Source of the DNA: Sphingobium sp. AS12 | Lineage (GTDB): Bacteria > Pseudomonadota > Alphaproteobacteria > Sphingomonadales > Sphingomonadaceae | Assembly: GCF_019097845.1 (NCBI RefSeq) | Contig: NZ_JAHRGM010000016.1 | Span: 1 to 64,000, forward strand | Direction of reading: 5' to 3' | Length of the DNA stretch: 64,000 nucleotides | Made by a program: the position numbers and the translations under genes | Notes under the pieces: generated by a model | The model's input: the letters and a program-made list of their open reading frames with translations, nothing else | What the model was told of the DNA's origin: nothing | Database searches by the model: none | Part shown: piece by piece, positions 1 to 8,352 of the stretch | Layout: each line of letters starts with the position of its first letter | How positions within the stretch are numbered: position 1 is the first letter of the stretch

Positions 1-108
1 TCCCACGACAACATCATCGACCTTTGCTGCGAAGCCTGGAACAAGCTGGTCGATCAACCGTGGCGCATCATGACTATCGGACGCCGCAAATGGGCGCGTG
101 GGTTGTGA
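1..108 (+). CDS. IS630-family transposase, C-terminal fragment
   Basis: Thirty-five codons remain, open from base 1 to the TGA at 106-108. The fragment contains the phrases DNIIDLCCEAWN, PWRIMTIG and RRKWA, which are typical of the extreme C-terminus of IS630-type DDE transposases, where a short tail follows the catalytic core. The catalytic DDE residues lie to the left of the window. It directs cut-and-paste transposition of its own element at TA targets. The fragment is cut by the window edge, not necessarily by mutation. Confidence 0.65.
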   Translation, partial: SHDNIIDLCCEAWNKLVDQPWRIMTIGRRKWARGL

Positions 109-127
109 TCAATGCAGGTTGGTATTA
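1..127 (+). mobile_element. Right end of an IS630-like insertion sequence
   Basis: The window opens inside a transposase reading frame that stops at 106-108. About 15-20 bases later the sequence changes to a lower-GC coding region that reads as the third helix of a J domain. IS630 elements insert at TA and carry their transposase close to the end, so the boundary is probably one of the TA dinucleotides at 123-124 or 126-127. The left end lies outside the window, so intactness of the element cannot be judged. Confidence 0.6.
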
Positions 128-1326
128 GCGCTGCATACGAAATTTTGGGCGATGCAGAGAAGCGTGCCAACTACGACAATTTATCTGAGCAAACTGATCA
201 GGCAGACTATTCCGAAAAGCGTAGTCGCTTAAATCCAGTACGATGCGGGGTCTGTAGACAGGTCACCGCTCAACCGCGCTATATCATTTTTTGGCGGGTC
301 ATTAGCGTAGTGTTGGCAACAACGCGCACGCCGGTCCAAGGTATTTTTTGCTCTGCTTGTGCGGCAAAGGAATCACTGAAGTCCACAGCAATCACAGGGC
401 TCATAGGTTGGTGGGGATTCCCTTGGGGACCGATTTGGACGGTGTTGGAGGGGCTGAAAAACCTCGTTGGGGGCGTCCAAAATAAAGAGCATGAAGAGGC
501 CTTACTTTGGCACAACGCTTTGGCTTTTGCAGACGCTGGTAAAGTACCCTTGTCATACGCACTTGCCGAACGGCTCCTATCTGCAAAAAGTAGCGAAATC
601 AGGGCTAGAGCAGCCCACTTGACGACTTTTTATCGTTCTCAGGGATTTAAACCGACTGGGACACTAAAAAACAACTGGACCATCAATCCGGCTCAATTTT
701 TGGTTAAACTGCTTTTTCTATCTGTTGTGCCGGTCGCTTTGACTGCTGCCATTATGTACTCGGATCGCTCATCTTCTGAGGCATCCTATGGCGTAGCGAC
801 CCCGCCGTCGGTAGCCTATCGCGAACCGACATCAAGCTCTTTGGACGCTCCAGCGATTGACTACAATGCCTTTGAGCCAGCCACCCCCACGTGCGACCAC
901 GAGGTCGCAAGTGGCAAAATATTGTCTGGTGCCAAGCGGTTGAGCAAAGAAGGGCATATTTTGCAGATCAGCAACGGTTCAAGCGGAAATGCTATCGTGA
1001 AGGTGCGGAAGGCCGATACTGGCAGTTTACTCGCCTCCTTCTTCATAGAGCAAAATGGTGAATCTCAGCTTTCGGGGATACCAGATGGACTTTACAGAAT
1101 CCAATATGCCATTGGAACGCAACTAGCAGAAAACTGTAAATCATTTACCGAAACATCTACCGTAAATGAGTTCCCAAACCCCGAAGCATTAATAACAACA
1201 AGTGAAGAGACGTTTGAAGGCACGCTGGTCAAACGCAAGAGGCTCTCGTACACGTTATATGCCATACCCGGCGGAGACGTGACGCCGACTTCCATAAGTC
1301 CTGCAGAATTTGAGGACGGAAATTGA
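112..1326 (+). CDS. J-domain membrane protein, 5' end truncated by the IS
   Basis: Residues 5-24 (ISAAYEILGDAEKRANYDNL) match the third helix of a DnaJ J domain, but the earlier helices and the HPD motif that stimulates Hsp70 ATPase are missing. The first codons come from the insertion-sequence end, so ATG 112 is probably an accidental fusion start. Downstream are two CxxC pairs (residues 45-48 and 80-83) that may bind zinc, a hydrophobic stretch near 94-122, and a membrane segment at about 197-216. The remaining C-terminal half looks globular and I do not recognise it. GC is visibly lower than in the flanking genes, suggesting horizontal acquisition. It converges on uvrA with two bases between the stops. 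As it stands it is likely a pseudogene or a co-chaperone remnant without J function. Confidence 0.6.
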   Translation: MQVGISAAYEILGDAEKRANYDNLSEQTDQADYSEKRSRLNPVRCGVCRQVTAQPRYIIFWRVISVVLATTRTPVQGIFCSACAAKESLKSTAITGLIGWWGFPWGPIWTVLEGLKNLVGGVQNKEHEEALLWHNALAFADAGKVPLSYALAERLLSAKSSEIRARAAHLTTFYRSQGFKPTGTLKNNWTINPAQFLVKLLFLSVVPVALTAAIMYSDRSSSEASYGVATPPSVAYREPTSSSLDAPAIDYNAFEPATPTCDHEVASGKILSGAKRLSKEGHILQISNGSSGNAIVKVRKADTGSLLASFFIEQNGESQLSGIPDGLYRIQYAIGTQLAENCKSFTETSTVNEFPNPEALITTSEETFEGTLVKRKRLSYTLYAIPGGDVTPTSISPAEFEDGN

Positions 1327-1328
1327 CA

Positions 1329-4322
1329 TCACTCCGCCGCCACACTCTCCAGCCCCAGTAACGGTGCCAAATAATGCCCCGTAAATGACCGCGGCTCCTT
1401 TGCGACCTTTTCCGGCGTGCCTTCCGCCACGACTTCGCCGCCCTTGACGCCGCCCTCTGGGCCCATGTCGATGATCCAGTCGGCGGTCTTGATGACGTCC
1501 AGATTATGTTCGATCACGACGACGCTGTTGCCCTGGTCGACCAGCGCGTGGAGGACTTCGAGCAGTTTGCGGACATCCTCGAAATGCAGGCCGGTGGTGG
1601 GTTCGTCGAGGATGTAGAGGGTCTGGCCGGTGGCTCTACGGGCGAGTTCCTTGGCGAGTTTGACGCGCTGGGCTTCGCCGCCCGACAGGGTCGTGGCCTG
1701 CTGGCCGACCTTGACATAGCCCAGGCCCACTTCGGCGAGCATGGCCATCTTGTCGCGGATCGGCGGGACGGCCTTGAAGAATTCGACCGCATCCTCGACC
1801 GTCATGTCCAGCACGTCGGCGATCGAGTGGCCCTTGAACTTCACCTCCAGCGTTTCGCGATTGTAGCGCGCGCCGTGGCACACGTCGCAGGTGACATAGA
1901 CGTCGGGGAGGAAGTGCATTTCGATCTTGATGAGGCCATCGCCGGTACAGGCTTCGCAGCGGCCGCCCTTGACGTTGAAGCTGAAGCGGCCGGGCTTGTA
2001 GCCGCGTGCCTGGCTTTCGGGCAGCCCTGCGAACCAGTCGCGAATGTTGGTGAAGGCGCCGGTATAGGTAGCCGGGTTGGAGCGGGGGGTGCGGCCGATG
2101 GGCGACTGGTCGATGTCGATCACCTTGTCGCAATGTTCCAGGCCCGTCACCTTGTCATGCGCGCCAGCCAGGATGCGCGCGCCGTTCAGCGCGCGGGCGG
2201 AGGCGGCGTAGAGCGTGTCGATGGTGAAGCTGGACTTGCCGGAGCCGGAGACGCCGGTGATGCAGGTGAAGGTGCCGAGCGGGATGCTGGCCGTGACGCC
2301 GGTGAGGTTGTTGGCGCGGGCATTGTGGACGGTGATCTTCTTGCCATTGCCCTTACGGCGCTTGGCCGGCACGTCGATGCGGCGGGTGCCGTTGAGATAA
2401 TCGGCGGTGAGGGAGTTTTTGGCTTTGAGGATTTCAGGCAGCGTGCCTTGGGCCACGATCTGCCCGCCATGGATGCCTGCGCCCGGCCCCATGTCGACAA
2501 TATAGTCGGCGTGGCGGATTGCATCCTCGTCATGCTCGACGACGATGACGCTGTTGCCGAGGTCGCGCAGGCGCTTGAGGGTCACGAGCAGGCGGTCATT
2601 GTCGCGCTGGTGCAGGCCGATCGAGGGTTCGTCGAGGACGTAGAGGACGCCGGACAGGCCGCTGCCGATCTGCGACGCGAGGCGGATGCGCTGGGATTCG
2701 CCGCCCGACAGCGTGCCTGACGTGCGGTCGAGGTTGAGATAATCGAGGCCGACATTGTTGAGGAAGCCGAGACGCTCGACAATTTCCTTGAGGATCGCGC
2801 GGGCGATCTGGTTCTGCTGGTCGTTGAGTTTCTCCGGCATCGCGGTGAAGAAATTGAGCGCGTCCACGACGCTGCGGCGGGTGGAGAGGGAAATGTCCTC
2901 GCCCGCAATCTTGACCGCGAGCGCTTCGGGTTTCAGGCGCGCGCCGTGGCAGGTTTCGCAGGGCTGGGCGCGCTGATATTTGCTGAGTTCCTCGCGCATC
3001 CAGGCGGATTCGGTCTGGAGCAGGCGGCGGTTGAGGTTGCCGATGACGCCCTCAAACGCCTTCTTCACTTCATAGCTTTTGCGGCCGTCCATGAATTTGA
3101 GCGTGACCGGCTTGCCGCCGGTGCCGTGGAGGATGATGAGCTTTACCTCGCCGGGCAGGTCGGCCCAGGGCGTGTCGAGGCTGAACCCGAATTCGCGGGC
3201 GAGCGAGCCGAGCACCTGCATATAATAAGGCGAGGGCGGGTTGGATTTGGCCCAGGGGACGACCGCGCCCTTCTTGAGAGAGAGGGCTTCGTTGGGGACG
3301 ACCAGTTCGGGGTCGAACTCCTGCCGTTCGCCGAGGCCATCGCAGGCGGGGCAGGCACCCATCGGGGCGTTGAAGGAGAAGAGGCGCGGCTCGATCTCCG
3401 CAATGGTGAAGCCGCTGACGGGGCAGGCGAATTTTTCGCTGAACACGATGCGGTTGGCGGGGATGCCTGCGCCTTTGAGCTTTTTATCCGTTCGGGCTGA
3501 GCTTGTCGAAGCCCCGTTCGGCTCGTCGGAAGATAAGGACGGCCCTTCGACAGGCTCAGGGCGAACGGGGGTGGGGGTGGTGCCCAGTTCTGCAACGGTC
3601 GTGTCCGCCAGATCGACGAAGGCCAGGCCGTCCGCGAGTTTCAGCGCCTGCTCGAAACTGTCGGCCAGGCGAGTGCCCATGTCGGGCTCCACGGCCAGGC
3701 GGTCGACCACGACTTCAATGTCATGCTTATATTTCTTGTCGAGCGCCGGGGCGTCCTCGATCAGCATCATTTCGCCGTCGATGCGGACGCGGGTGTAGCC
3801 CGCCTTCTGCCATTCGGCCAGTTCCTTGCGATATTCGCCCTTGCGCCCGCGCACGACGGGGGCGAGGAGGTAGAAGCGGGTGCCTTGCGGCAGGAGCATC
3901 ACGCGGTCGACCATCTGGCTGACGGTCTGGGCGCTGATGGGGAGGCCGGTCGCGGGGCTGTAGGGGATGCCGACGCGCGCCCATAGCAGACGCATATAGT
4001 CGTAGATTTCGGTGACGGTCGCGACAGTGGAGCGCGGGTTTTTCGAGGTCGTTTTTTGCTCGATACTGATCGCGGGGGACAGGCCTTCGATATGCTCGAC
4101 ATCCGGCTTCTGCATCATCTCCAGAAACTGGCGCGCATAGGCGGACAGGGATTCGACATAGCGCCGCTGCCCTTCGGCATAGATGGTGTCGAAGGCGAGC
4201 GAGCTTTTGCCCGATCCCGACAAGCCGGTGATGACGATCAGGCTGTCGCGCGGCAGATCGACATCGACGCCCTTGAGATTATGCTCGCGCGCGCCGCGGA
4301 CGGATATGTGGGTCAGACTCAT
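1329..4322 (-). CDS. uvrA: UvrABC excision nuclease subunit A
   Basis: UvrA is the damage-sensing ATPase of nucleotide excision repair; it loads UvrB at lesions. The 997-residue protein has two ABC ATPase modules with Walker A motifs (GLSGSGKSS near residue 31 and GVSGSGKSS in the second half), two LSGGE signatures, and zinc-finger cysteines in CPACDGLG and CEACTGDG...[11 protein letters not shown] chose ATG 4320-4322 ([19 protein letters not shown]) because homologues begin there; the open frame continues to 4475, but that extension would cross the SOS box at 4333-4347. Residues about 252-279 are an unusual 27-residue insertion encoded by a palindromic repeat, just before the first zinc finger. 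Expression is probably LexA-controlled. Confidence 0.97.
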   Translation of the reverse strand: MSLTHISVRGAREHNLKGVDVDLPRDSLIVITGLSGSGKSSLAFDTIYAEGQRRYVESLSAYARQFLEMMQKPDVEHIEGLSPAISIEQKTTSKNPRSTVATVTEIYDYMRLLWARVGIPYSPATGLPISAQTVSQMVDRVMLLPQGTRFYLLAPVVRGRKGEYRKELAEWQKAGYTRVRIDGEMMLIEDAPALDKKYKHDIEVVVDRLAVEPDMGTRLADSFEQALKLADGLAFVDLADTTVAELGTTPTPVRPEPVEGPSLSSDEPNGASTSSARTDKKLKGAGIPANRIVFSEKFACPVSGFTIAEIEPRLFSFNAPMGACPACDGLGERQEFDPELVVPNEALSLKKGAVVPWAKSNPPSPYYMQVLGSLAREFGFSLDTPWADLPGEVKLIILHGTGGKPVTLKFMDGRKSYEVKKAFEGVIGNLNRRLLQTESAWMREELSKYQRAQPCETCHGARLKPEALAVKIAGEDISLSTRRSVVDALNFFTAMPEKLNDQQNQIARAILKEIVERLGFLNNVGLDYLNLDRTSGTLSGGESQRIRLASQIGSGLSGVLYVLDEPSIGLHQRDNDRLLVTLKRLRDLGNSVIVVEHDEDAIRHADYIVDMGPGAGIHGGQIVAQGTLPEILKAKNSLTADYLNGTRRIDVPAKRRKGNGKKITVHNARANNLTGVTASIPLGTFTCITGVSGSGKSSFTIDTLYAASARALNGARILAGAHDKVTGLEHCDKVIDIDQSPIGRTPRSNPATYTGAFTNIRDWFAGLPESQARGYKPGRFSFNVKGGRCEACTGDGLIKIEMHFLPDVYVTCDVCHGARYNRETLEVKFKGHSIADVLDMTVEDAVEFFKAVPPIRDKMAMLAEVGLGYVKVGQQATTLSGGEAQRVKLAKELARRATGQTLYILDEPTTGLHFEDVRKLLEVLHALVDQGNSVVVIEHNLDVIKTADWIIDMGPEGGVKGGEVVAEGTPEKVAKEPRSFTGHYLAPLLGLESVAAE
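3488..3568. repeat. Palindromic repeat (family A) inserted in frame in uvrA
   Basis: The left arm CCGTTCGGGCTGAGCTTGTC and the right arm ending GGCTCAGGGCGAACGG form a long imperfect hairpin. It is the same family as the intergenic copies at 34308, 38025, 44813 and 57634. The insert is 81 bp, exactly 27 codons, and reads [14 protein letters not shown]... on the uvrA strand with no stop. It lies in a region that varies between UvrA proteins, ahead of FSEKFACP. Confidence 0.9.
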
Positions 4323-4332
4323 GGGGCGTGTT

Positions 4333-4347
4333 GTTCCAGATTTGTTC
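4333..4347. promoter_or_regulatory. LexA SOS box upstream of uvrA
   Basis: GTTC-CAGATTT-GTTC exactly fits the alphaproteobacterial LexA operator GTTC-N7-GTTC and ends about 11 bp from the uvrA start codon. uvrA is a classical SOS gene. This supports both the regulation and the choice of start. Confidence 0.85.
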
Positions 4348-5196
4348 TGATCGGGCAAGACCATCTGCCAGTCGCCCTGACAAATGGGGCGAGGGTATGG
4401 ATTTGAGAAGGGAAAATCCGCTTGGCGGGGTGGAAAGAGGTTTGTCCTGCACCAAAGACATGAGCGCGCGGTCATAGGCTATGTCGGATTTTCCTGGCCA
4501 TGACGTAGCGTCATCGGCCCAAGTCGAGGGTGCGCTGGCTACCGCTGGATGGCCGCCGCTGGACGCATGATGTCGTTGGTGGACGCAGGTTGACGGTTCG
4601 TCGCCCGATCATGCTGCCGGGCGTGTTGCGGGGGCAGATTGTCGAACGGCGGGTTCGCGGCGCCGTATTGGCGCTATGATGGGCGTCATGCAGGATACGG
4701 TTACGCGAATGTCGCACCGTCTTTCCCGCAACAGTTTATCGCGATCCCGGTGCCCGACAGCATCCTGGATACGCCCCCGGCCATCCCTTGCGCCGGGGGC
4801 GTTTTTGCGTCTGGGCGATAGGGCGTCCCGTCAATGAGAGGGTGCCCCCCCGTCACGCCATCGCCGCGCGACATCCCCGGCAAGGGGAGATTTGTTGTCA
4901 TTGCGATTCCCGCTTTCCGTTACGGCAGATGTCGTTTGGCGGGGCGTTGATGTCGTTCGTCGCGCTGTTTGTCTGTGCCGCGCTGCGCTTTGTCGATGGC
5001 AGCGTCGTTGGCCGATGCGGGGTGCTGCCGGTCGAAGCGGGCGGGCGCGCTGACCGCCATGCGCCTAAACAGGGTGGGCGAACGGGAGGCGGCGCTGCCC
5101 CCAAAGACCCTAATGCCGGCCCCGTTCGCACCCGGATCACCGCCAGCCCCTAACCGGCAGTGGCCGGGACACAGCAGATTTTGAGGAGATAAGCCC
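4348..5196. other. 849-bp stretch without a convincing gene
   Basis: Between uvrA and urcA I see no reading frame with recognisable protein features; the open frames here (for example 4788-5153 plus) look like chance GC-rich frames. The region holds the uvrA promoter, a strong rho-independent-type hairpin at 4771-4802, and presumably the urcA promoter. The hairpin implies that a transcript on the plus strand ends there, so a small RNA or very short gene between about 4600 and 4800 is possible. Confidence 0.5.
4771..4806 (+). terminator. Strong rho-independent-type terminator
   Basis: ACGCCCCCGGC and GCCGGGGGCGT form a perfect 11-bp stem around a 10-base loop, followed by TTTT. No protein gene lies just upstream on this strand, so it may end a small RNA. 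Confidence 0.6.
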
Positions 5197-5529
5197 ATGT
5201 TCCGTTCCACCCTTTTCGCCGCGCTGGGTTCGCTCGCGCTGATCGCCACTGCTGGTTCGGCCAGCGCCGGAGAATTTGTTTCCAATGGCCGCACGAGCGA
5301 AGTGCGCCATGGTGATCTGGACCTGTCCAAGGCGTCTGACCAGCAGCAACTGCGCCAGCGCATCGCCCGCGCCGCCAGCAAGGTGTGCAAATCGGACGAC
5401 CGCTCCACTGCGCAGGCGTGCAAGGCCATGGCGATCGCACAGGTCGAAGCACCGATCAGCGCCGCTATCGCTCGCGCCGAAACCAGCGAACGCTATGCCG
5501 ATGCAGGCGCGAAGGGCGTCCAGAACTGA
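5197..5529 (+). CDS. UrcA-family exported protein
   Basis: The 110-residue protein begins with a clear signal peptide (basic MFR, hydrophobic core LFAALGSLALIATAG, cleavage after SASA). It has the family pattern with the DLDLS segment, a short helical middle and two cysteines (KVCKSD, AQACKAMA) likely to form a disulphide. UrcA-family proteins are small periplasmic proteins common in sphingomonads and caulobacters; their biochemical role is not established. A good ribosome-binding site (GAGGAG region) precedes ATG 5197, and a terminator follows at 5558-5583. It appears monocistronic. Confidence 0.8.
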   Translation: MFRSTLFAALGSLALIATAGSASAGEFVSNGRTSEVRHGDLDLSKASDQQQLRQRIARAASKVCKSDDRSTAQACKAMAIAQVEAPISAAIARAETSERYADAGAKGVQN

Positions 5530-5557
5530 TCGCGGGAATAGATGCCCAGACGTGAAG

Positions 5558-5583
5558 AAGCCCGGTGGATGCCGGGCTTTTTT
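5558..5583 (+). terminator. Terminator of the UrcA-family gene
   Basis: AAGCCCGG and CCGGGCTT pair around a short loop and are followed by a T run, about 30 bp after the stop codon. Confidence 0.8.
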
Positions 5584-5629
5584 GCGTGAGGCTTGCGCCA
5601 TGCCCCTCCGTCAGCGCTTCACGCTGCCG

Positions 5630-5661
5630 CCTCCCCAAGACATGCTTGGGGAGGATTTTTT
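5630..5661. terminator. Hairpin at the end of the LytTR regulator gene
   Basis: CCTCCCCAAG and CTTGGGGAGG form a perfect 10-bp stem with a 5-base loop, followed by ATTTTTT on the plus strand. It abuts the stop codon of the minus-strand regulator and could act as a backup terminator for the opposite strand. Confidence 0.6.
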
Positions 5662-6403
5662 AGCGTCCGGTCATGGCGCGGGCGTTGGCGAGGAAGGTGC
5701 GGCCGATGCGGATTTCATTGCCGTCGGTGAGCGCGGCGAACCAGACGCCGCTGCCGTCGTGACGCAGGCGGGCGATATGGTCGCGGCGTACGATGTGAGA
5801 GCGGTGGAGGCGGACGAATTGCTGCGGGTCGAGCCGTTCCTCCAGGCTGCTGATCGTCTGGTGCAGCAAATAGCTGTGGGTGCCGACATGGAGGCGCATA
5901 TAGTCGCGCTCGGCCTCGATCCGGTCGATCTGGTCGGTGGCGATGCGGATCAGTTCGGAACGGTGGGGAACCCAGAATTCCTCCGCCCAGTCCGGTTGCG
6001 GCTCGGCAGGGGCGGGGGTGGTTTCGGGCGCGCGGTTGCGGAGCGCCGTCTCGACCCGATCGATCGCGCGGGTCAGGCGATCATGTGCGACGGGCTTGAG
6101 CATATAATCGATAGCGGCAAGGTCGAAGGCTTCGACCGCGAAACCCTCGAACGCGGTGACGAAGATGACTGCCGGGCGGATACCCATGCGTCCGACCGCG
6201 CGGGCGACGCCGATACCGTCGAGCAGGGGCATGGCGATGTCGAGCATGACAAGATCGGGCTTGAGCGCTTCGATGAGGCGCAGCGCGGCTTCGCCATCGC
6301 TGGCGGTGCCAACGAGCGCGATGCGCGGTTCGCGCGCGCACAGCATCTGGAGCCGCTCGACCGCGAGCGGTTCATCGTCAACGATCATCGTGCGGATGGA
6401 CAT
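5660..6403 (-). CDS. LytTR-type response regulator
   Basis: The N-terminal receiver domain has the acidic pair DD at residues 9-10, phosphoacceptor Asp55 in VMLDIAMP, Thr83 and Lys103 (YMLKP). The C-terminal half, about residues 138-247, is a LytTR DNA-binding domain with the typical ERDYMRLHVGTHSYLLHQTI and FVRLHRSHIV segments. It should be phosphorylated by the adjacent kinase and bind DNA in this LytR/AlgR manner. I prefer ATG 6401-6403, five bases after the kinase stop, over a TTG four codons upstream that would overlap the kinase. Target genes cannot be told from the sequence. Confidence 0.92.
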   Translation of the reverse strand: MSIRTMIVDDEPLAVERLQMLCAREPRIALVGTASDGEAALRLIEALKPDLVMLDIAMPLLDGIGVARAVGRMGIRPAVIFVTAFEGFAVEAFDLAAIDYMLKPVAHDRLTRAIDRVETALRNRAPETTPAPAEPQPDWAEEFWVPHRSELIRIATDQIDRIEAERDYMRLHVGTHSYLLHQTISSLEERLDPQQFVRLHRSHIVRRDHIARLRHDGSGVWFAALTDGNEIRIGRTFLANARAMTGR

Positions 6404-6408
6404 GGGCG

Positions 6409-7521
6409 TCAGCAACCCCGGCGGATGATGGGCAGGGTGAGAAGCACGGAAAAGCCCTTCTCCTCACGCGGACCATAGGCGATCTGGCCCTGATCGCCAA
6501 AGCGCGCCGTCAGCCGATCACGCACATTCGCCAGGCCTATGCCGCTGCCGCTATCCGACAGGCCGGGTGGGTTGTCGCCATCGTCGGTGACGGCGATGTG
6601 CATCAAGCCGCCATCCTCCCGCGCGGTGATACGGATCTCCACCGGGCTGGAGGTGCGGGAGACGCCATATTTGATGGCGTTTTCGACGAGCGGCTGGAGG
6701 ATGAGGCCGGGGACGCAGGCGCTCATCAGGGCGGGAGGGATGTCGATCACCGTGTTGAGGCGGTCGGGGAAGCGGACCCCTTCAATATCGAGATAGAGTT
6801 TCTGGAGATGCACCTCTTCCTCGAGCGGCACGTCGTCCAGCGGATCGCCGGTCAGGCTAGTGCGGTAGAAGTTGGAGAGCGACATGATCATCTGTTCCGC
6901 CTCGTCCCGCCGATCCTTCATGACGAGGGAGGAGAGGGAGTTGAGCGTATTGAACAGGAAATGCGGGTTCACCTGATAGCGTAGCGAGCGCAGTTCGGCC
7001 TGCTGGGCGGCGCGCTCCAGCCGGGCGGCGCGGCGCTCGGTGCGGTGGGCTTCGCTGGCGTAAGACAAGGCGAGATAGAGACCGGCCCAGGCAGCTAGGA
7101 AGAAATAGCGGCTGATCGCGTCTTCCACGATCTGGATCAGGGCGAAAGCTTCCTCGCTGGCATATTTGCCACGGTCGCCGTCGGCAAAGATGTTCACCGG
7201 GTCATATACGTTGAACATATAGAAATTGGCCGACGCCATGGCGAGCGCGAAGGGGGCGGCGAGCGAGAAGGCGGCGACGATTCGAACGCTCAAGGGCTTG
7301 GCGTCGAACCGGCGCAGCACCAGATAGAGTATCCAGGTGACGACGATGCCGATCACCGTGACGACGGCGCGTCGGATGCCCAGTTCACCCTGCGATTCAA
7401 AGCCCATCACGGCGGCGCGCAGGGTCACGAGTATGGCGTAGAAGAGCCAGAAACCCAGGATGGAATAAAGCGCGATCGCGGGCGATACGCCGCGTTCGCC
7501 GTCGTCGGGAAGGCTTGTCAT
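6409..7521 (-). CDS. LytS/YehU-type sensor histidine kinase
   Basis: The 370-residue protein has four predicted membrane segments (about 17-37, 52-70, 80-103, 137-154), a short helical linker, then the His_kinase signature NPHFLFNTLNSL with His187, and a HATPase domain with an N-box (QPLVENAIKYG) and G-box (GSGIGLANV). It is a histidine autokinase partner of the LytTR regulator, co-transcribed with it. The loop between membrane segments 3 and 4 is the only sizeable extracytoplasmic part, so the signal may be membrane-borne. No extra sensor domain is present. Confidence 0.93.
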   Translation of the reverse strand: MTSLPDDGERGVSPAIALYSILGFWLFYAILVTLRAAVMGFESQGELGIRRAVVTVIGIVVTWILYLVLRRFDAKPLSVRIVAAFSLAAPFALAMASANFYMFNVYDPVNIFADGDRGKYASEEAFALIQIVEDAISRYFFLAAWAGLYLALSYASEAHRTERRAARLERAAQQAELRSLRYQVNPHFLFNTLNSLSSLVMKDRRDEAEQMIMSLSNFYRTSLTGDPLDDVPLEEEVHLQKLYLDIEGVRFPDRLNTVIDIPPALMSACVPGLILQPLVENAIKYGVSRTSSPVEIRITAREDGGLMHIAVTDDGDNPPGLSDSGSGIGLANVRDRLTARFGDQGQIAYGPREEKGFSVLLTLPIIRRGC

Positions 7522-7609
7522 CCTGTCCTTTTACGCGCGGCTGCGTGAAAAGTCGCCCCGGTCGCGCGTAGCTGGTCGAACTGGCCCGACAGTTGGTCGA
7601 ACGAAGCGG

Positions 7610-7635
7610 GGAACCGCAGTCCTTCGCTACCCGTT
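7610..7635 (+). promoter_or_regulatory. EcfG-type general stress promoter
   Basis: GGAAC at 7610-7614 and CGTT at 7632-7635 are separated by 17 bp, matching the alphaproteobacterial EcfG consensus GGAAC-N16/17-CGTT. The start codon of the following small gene lies 25 bp downstream of the -10 element, leaving room for a leader with a ribosome-binding site. Confidence 0.75.
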
Positions 7636-7659
7636 GATAAGGGGAATGAGGAGAGAGCG

Positions 7660-7872
7660 ATGAACGAGCAAGATGGCGTCCGTCCCAACAGCCGCGAGGA
7701 AGCAGGCGACAATCGCGAATCCGATGCGCAGGACCATGTGCTGAGCGAAGAAGAGAAGCTAGACGAAGGGTTGAAGGATTCGATGGATGCATCCGATCCG
7801 CCGGCCAATAGCCATCCCGATGACAAGGGCGATCCGGTGCCGTCATCGGGCTTCAAGCAAGATCAGGATTGA
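7660..7872 (+). CDS. Small acidic disordered protein with ASDPP motif
   Basis: The 70-residue protein is almost wholly hydrophilic, rich in Asp, Glu, Ser and Gln, with no hydrophobic core, so it is probably disordered. It contains DSMDASDPPANS, resembling the (F)PASDPP motif of many short alphaproteobacterial stress proteins and of the 77-residue protein at 35651-35884. A strong ribosome-binding site (AATGAGGAGAGAG) precedes ATG 7660. An EcfG-type promoter lies directly upstream, so induction by general stress is likely. It is followed on the same strand by the gene at 7956. The molecular function is unknown. Confidence 0.8.
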   Translation: MNEQDGVRPNSREEAGDNRESDAQDHVLSEEEKLDEGLKDSMDASDPPANSHPDDKGDPVPSSGFKQDQD

Positions 7873-7955
7873 TGGTTATTTGCAGGGAATCATGCTAGTT
7901 TTGGTTTGCAGGACAGCGAATACGCGCCTGCGCTTTTGAGAGGAGCGACCAACCC

Positions 7956-8210
7956 ATGCCGACATCTGCGACCCCCGCGATCGAACGCATTGCCCGCGTC
8001 CTGGCCGGACGCCAGCTGAGCCATAATGGCGGCGGCAGTGACCCCCATGCGGCCGGTGCGGTGGATGCGGCGTGGCCCAATCATGTCGATGACGCCTACG
8101 CAATATTGCACACGTTGCGCGAGCCGGATGAGCAGATGGCACAGGCGGGCGACGTGGCGGTGTGGCGCAGCATGATCGGAGCAGTGCTGGAGCGGCGACC
8201 GGGCGCGTGA
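7956..8210 (+). CDS. Conserved small protein, paralogue of the protein at 35881-36210
   Basis: The 84-residue protein reads AIERIARVLAG at the start and then a segment with WPNHVDDAYAIL, DEQMAQAGD and VWRSMIGAVL. The same pattern (LIERLARHLA, WPARVEDAASIL, DSAMLAAGD, VWEAMIDAAL) occurs in the protein at 35881-36210, so the two are paralogues. It has no signal peptide or membrane segment and is predicted helical. It follows the ASDPP-motif gene by 83 bp and probably shares its EcfG-type promoter. I do not recognise a function. Confidence 0.75.
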   Translation: MPTSATPAIERIARVLAGRQLSHNGGGSDPHAAGAVDAAWPNHVDDAYAILHTLREPDEQMAQAGDVAVWRSMIGAVLERRPGA

Positions 8211-8352
8211 CGGTCCGTGGAAGGGTGTGATATTTTCATGTTGCGCCGCACAAAAAAATCTGGTCCCTTGTGAATGGCCGTGGAACAGGTGCTTAAGCCT
8301 ATAGTAACCATAGTAGGCGCATGTTCTGACGATCGACTTTACGTCGGAGGGC

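Noticed and set aside
4323..4475. N-terminal extension of UvrA by 51 residues
   Set aside because: It would cross the SOS operator, has no ribosome-binding site and no counterpart in UvrA proteins.
4788..5153. A 121-codon plus-strand frame between uvrA and the UrcA-family gene
   Set aside because: It begins inside the terminator hairpin, has atypical composition and no homology that I can recognise.
8221..8352. EcfG-type promoter before the 184-residue protein
   Set aside because: GGAAC is present near 8282, but no CGTT occurs 16-17 bp downstream.
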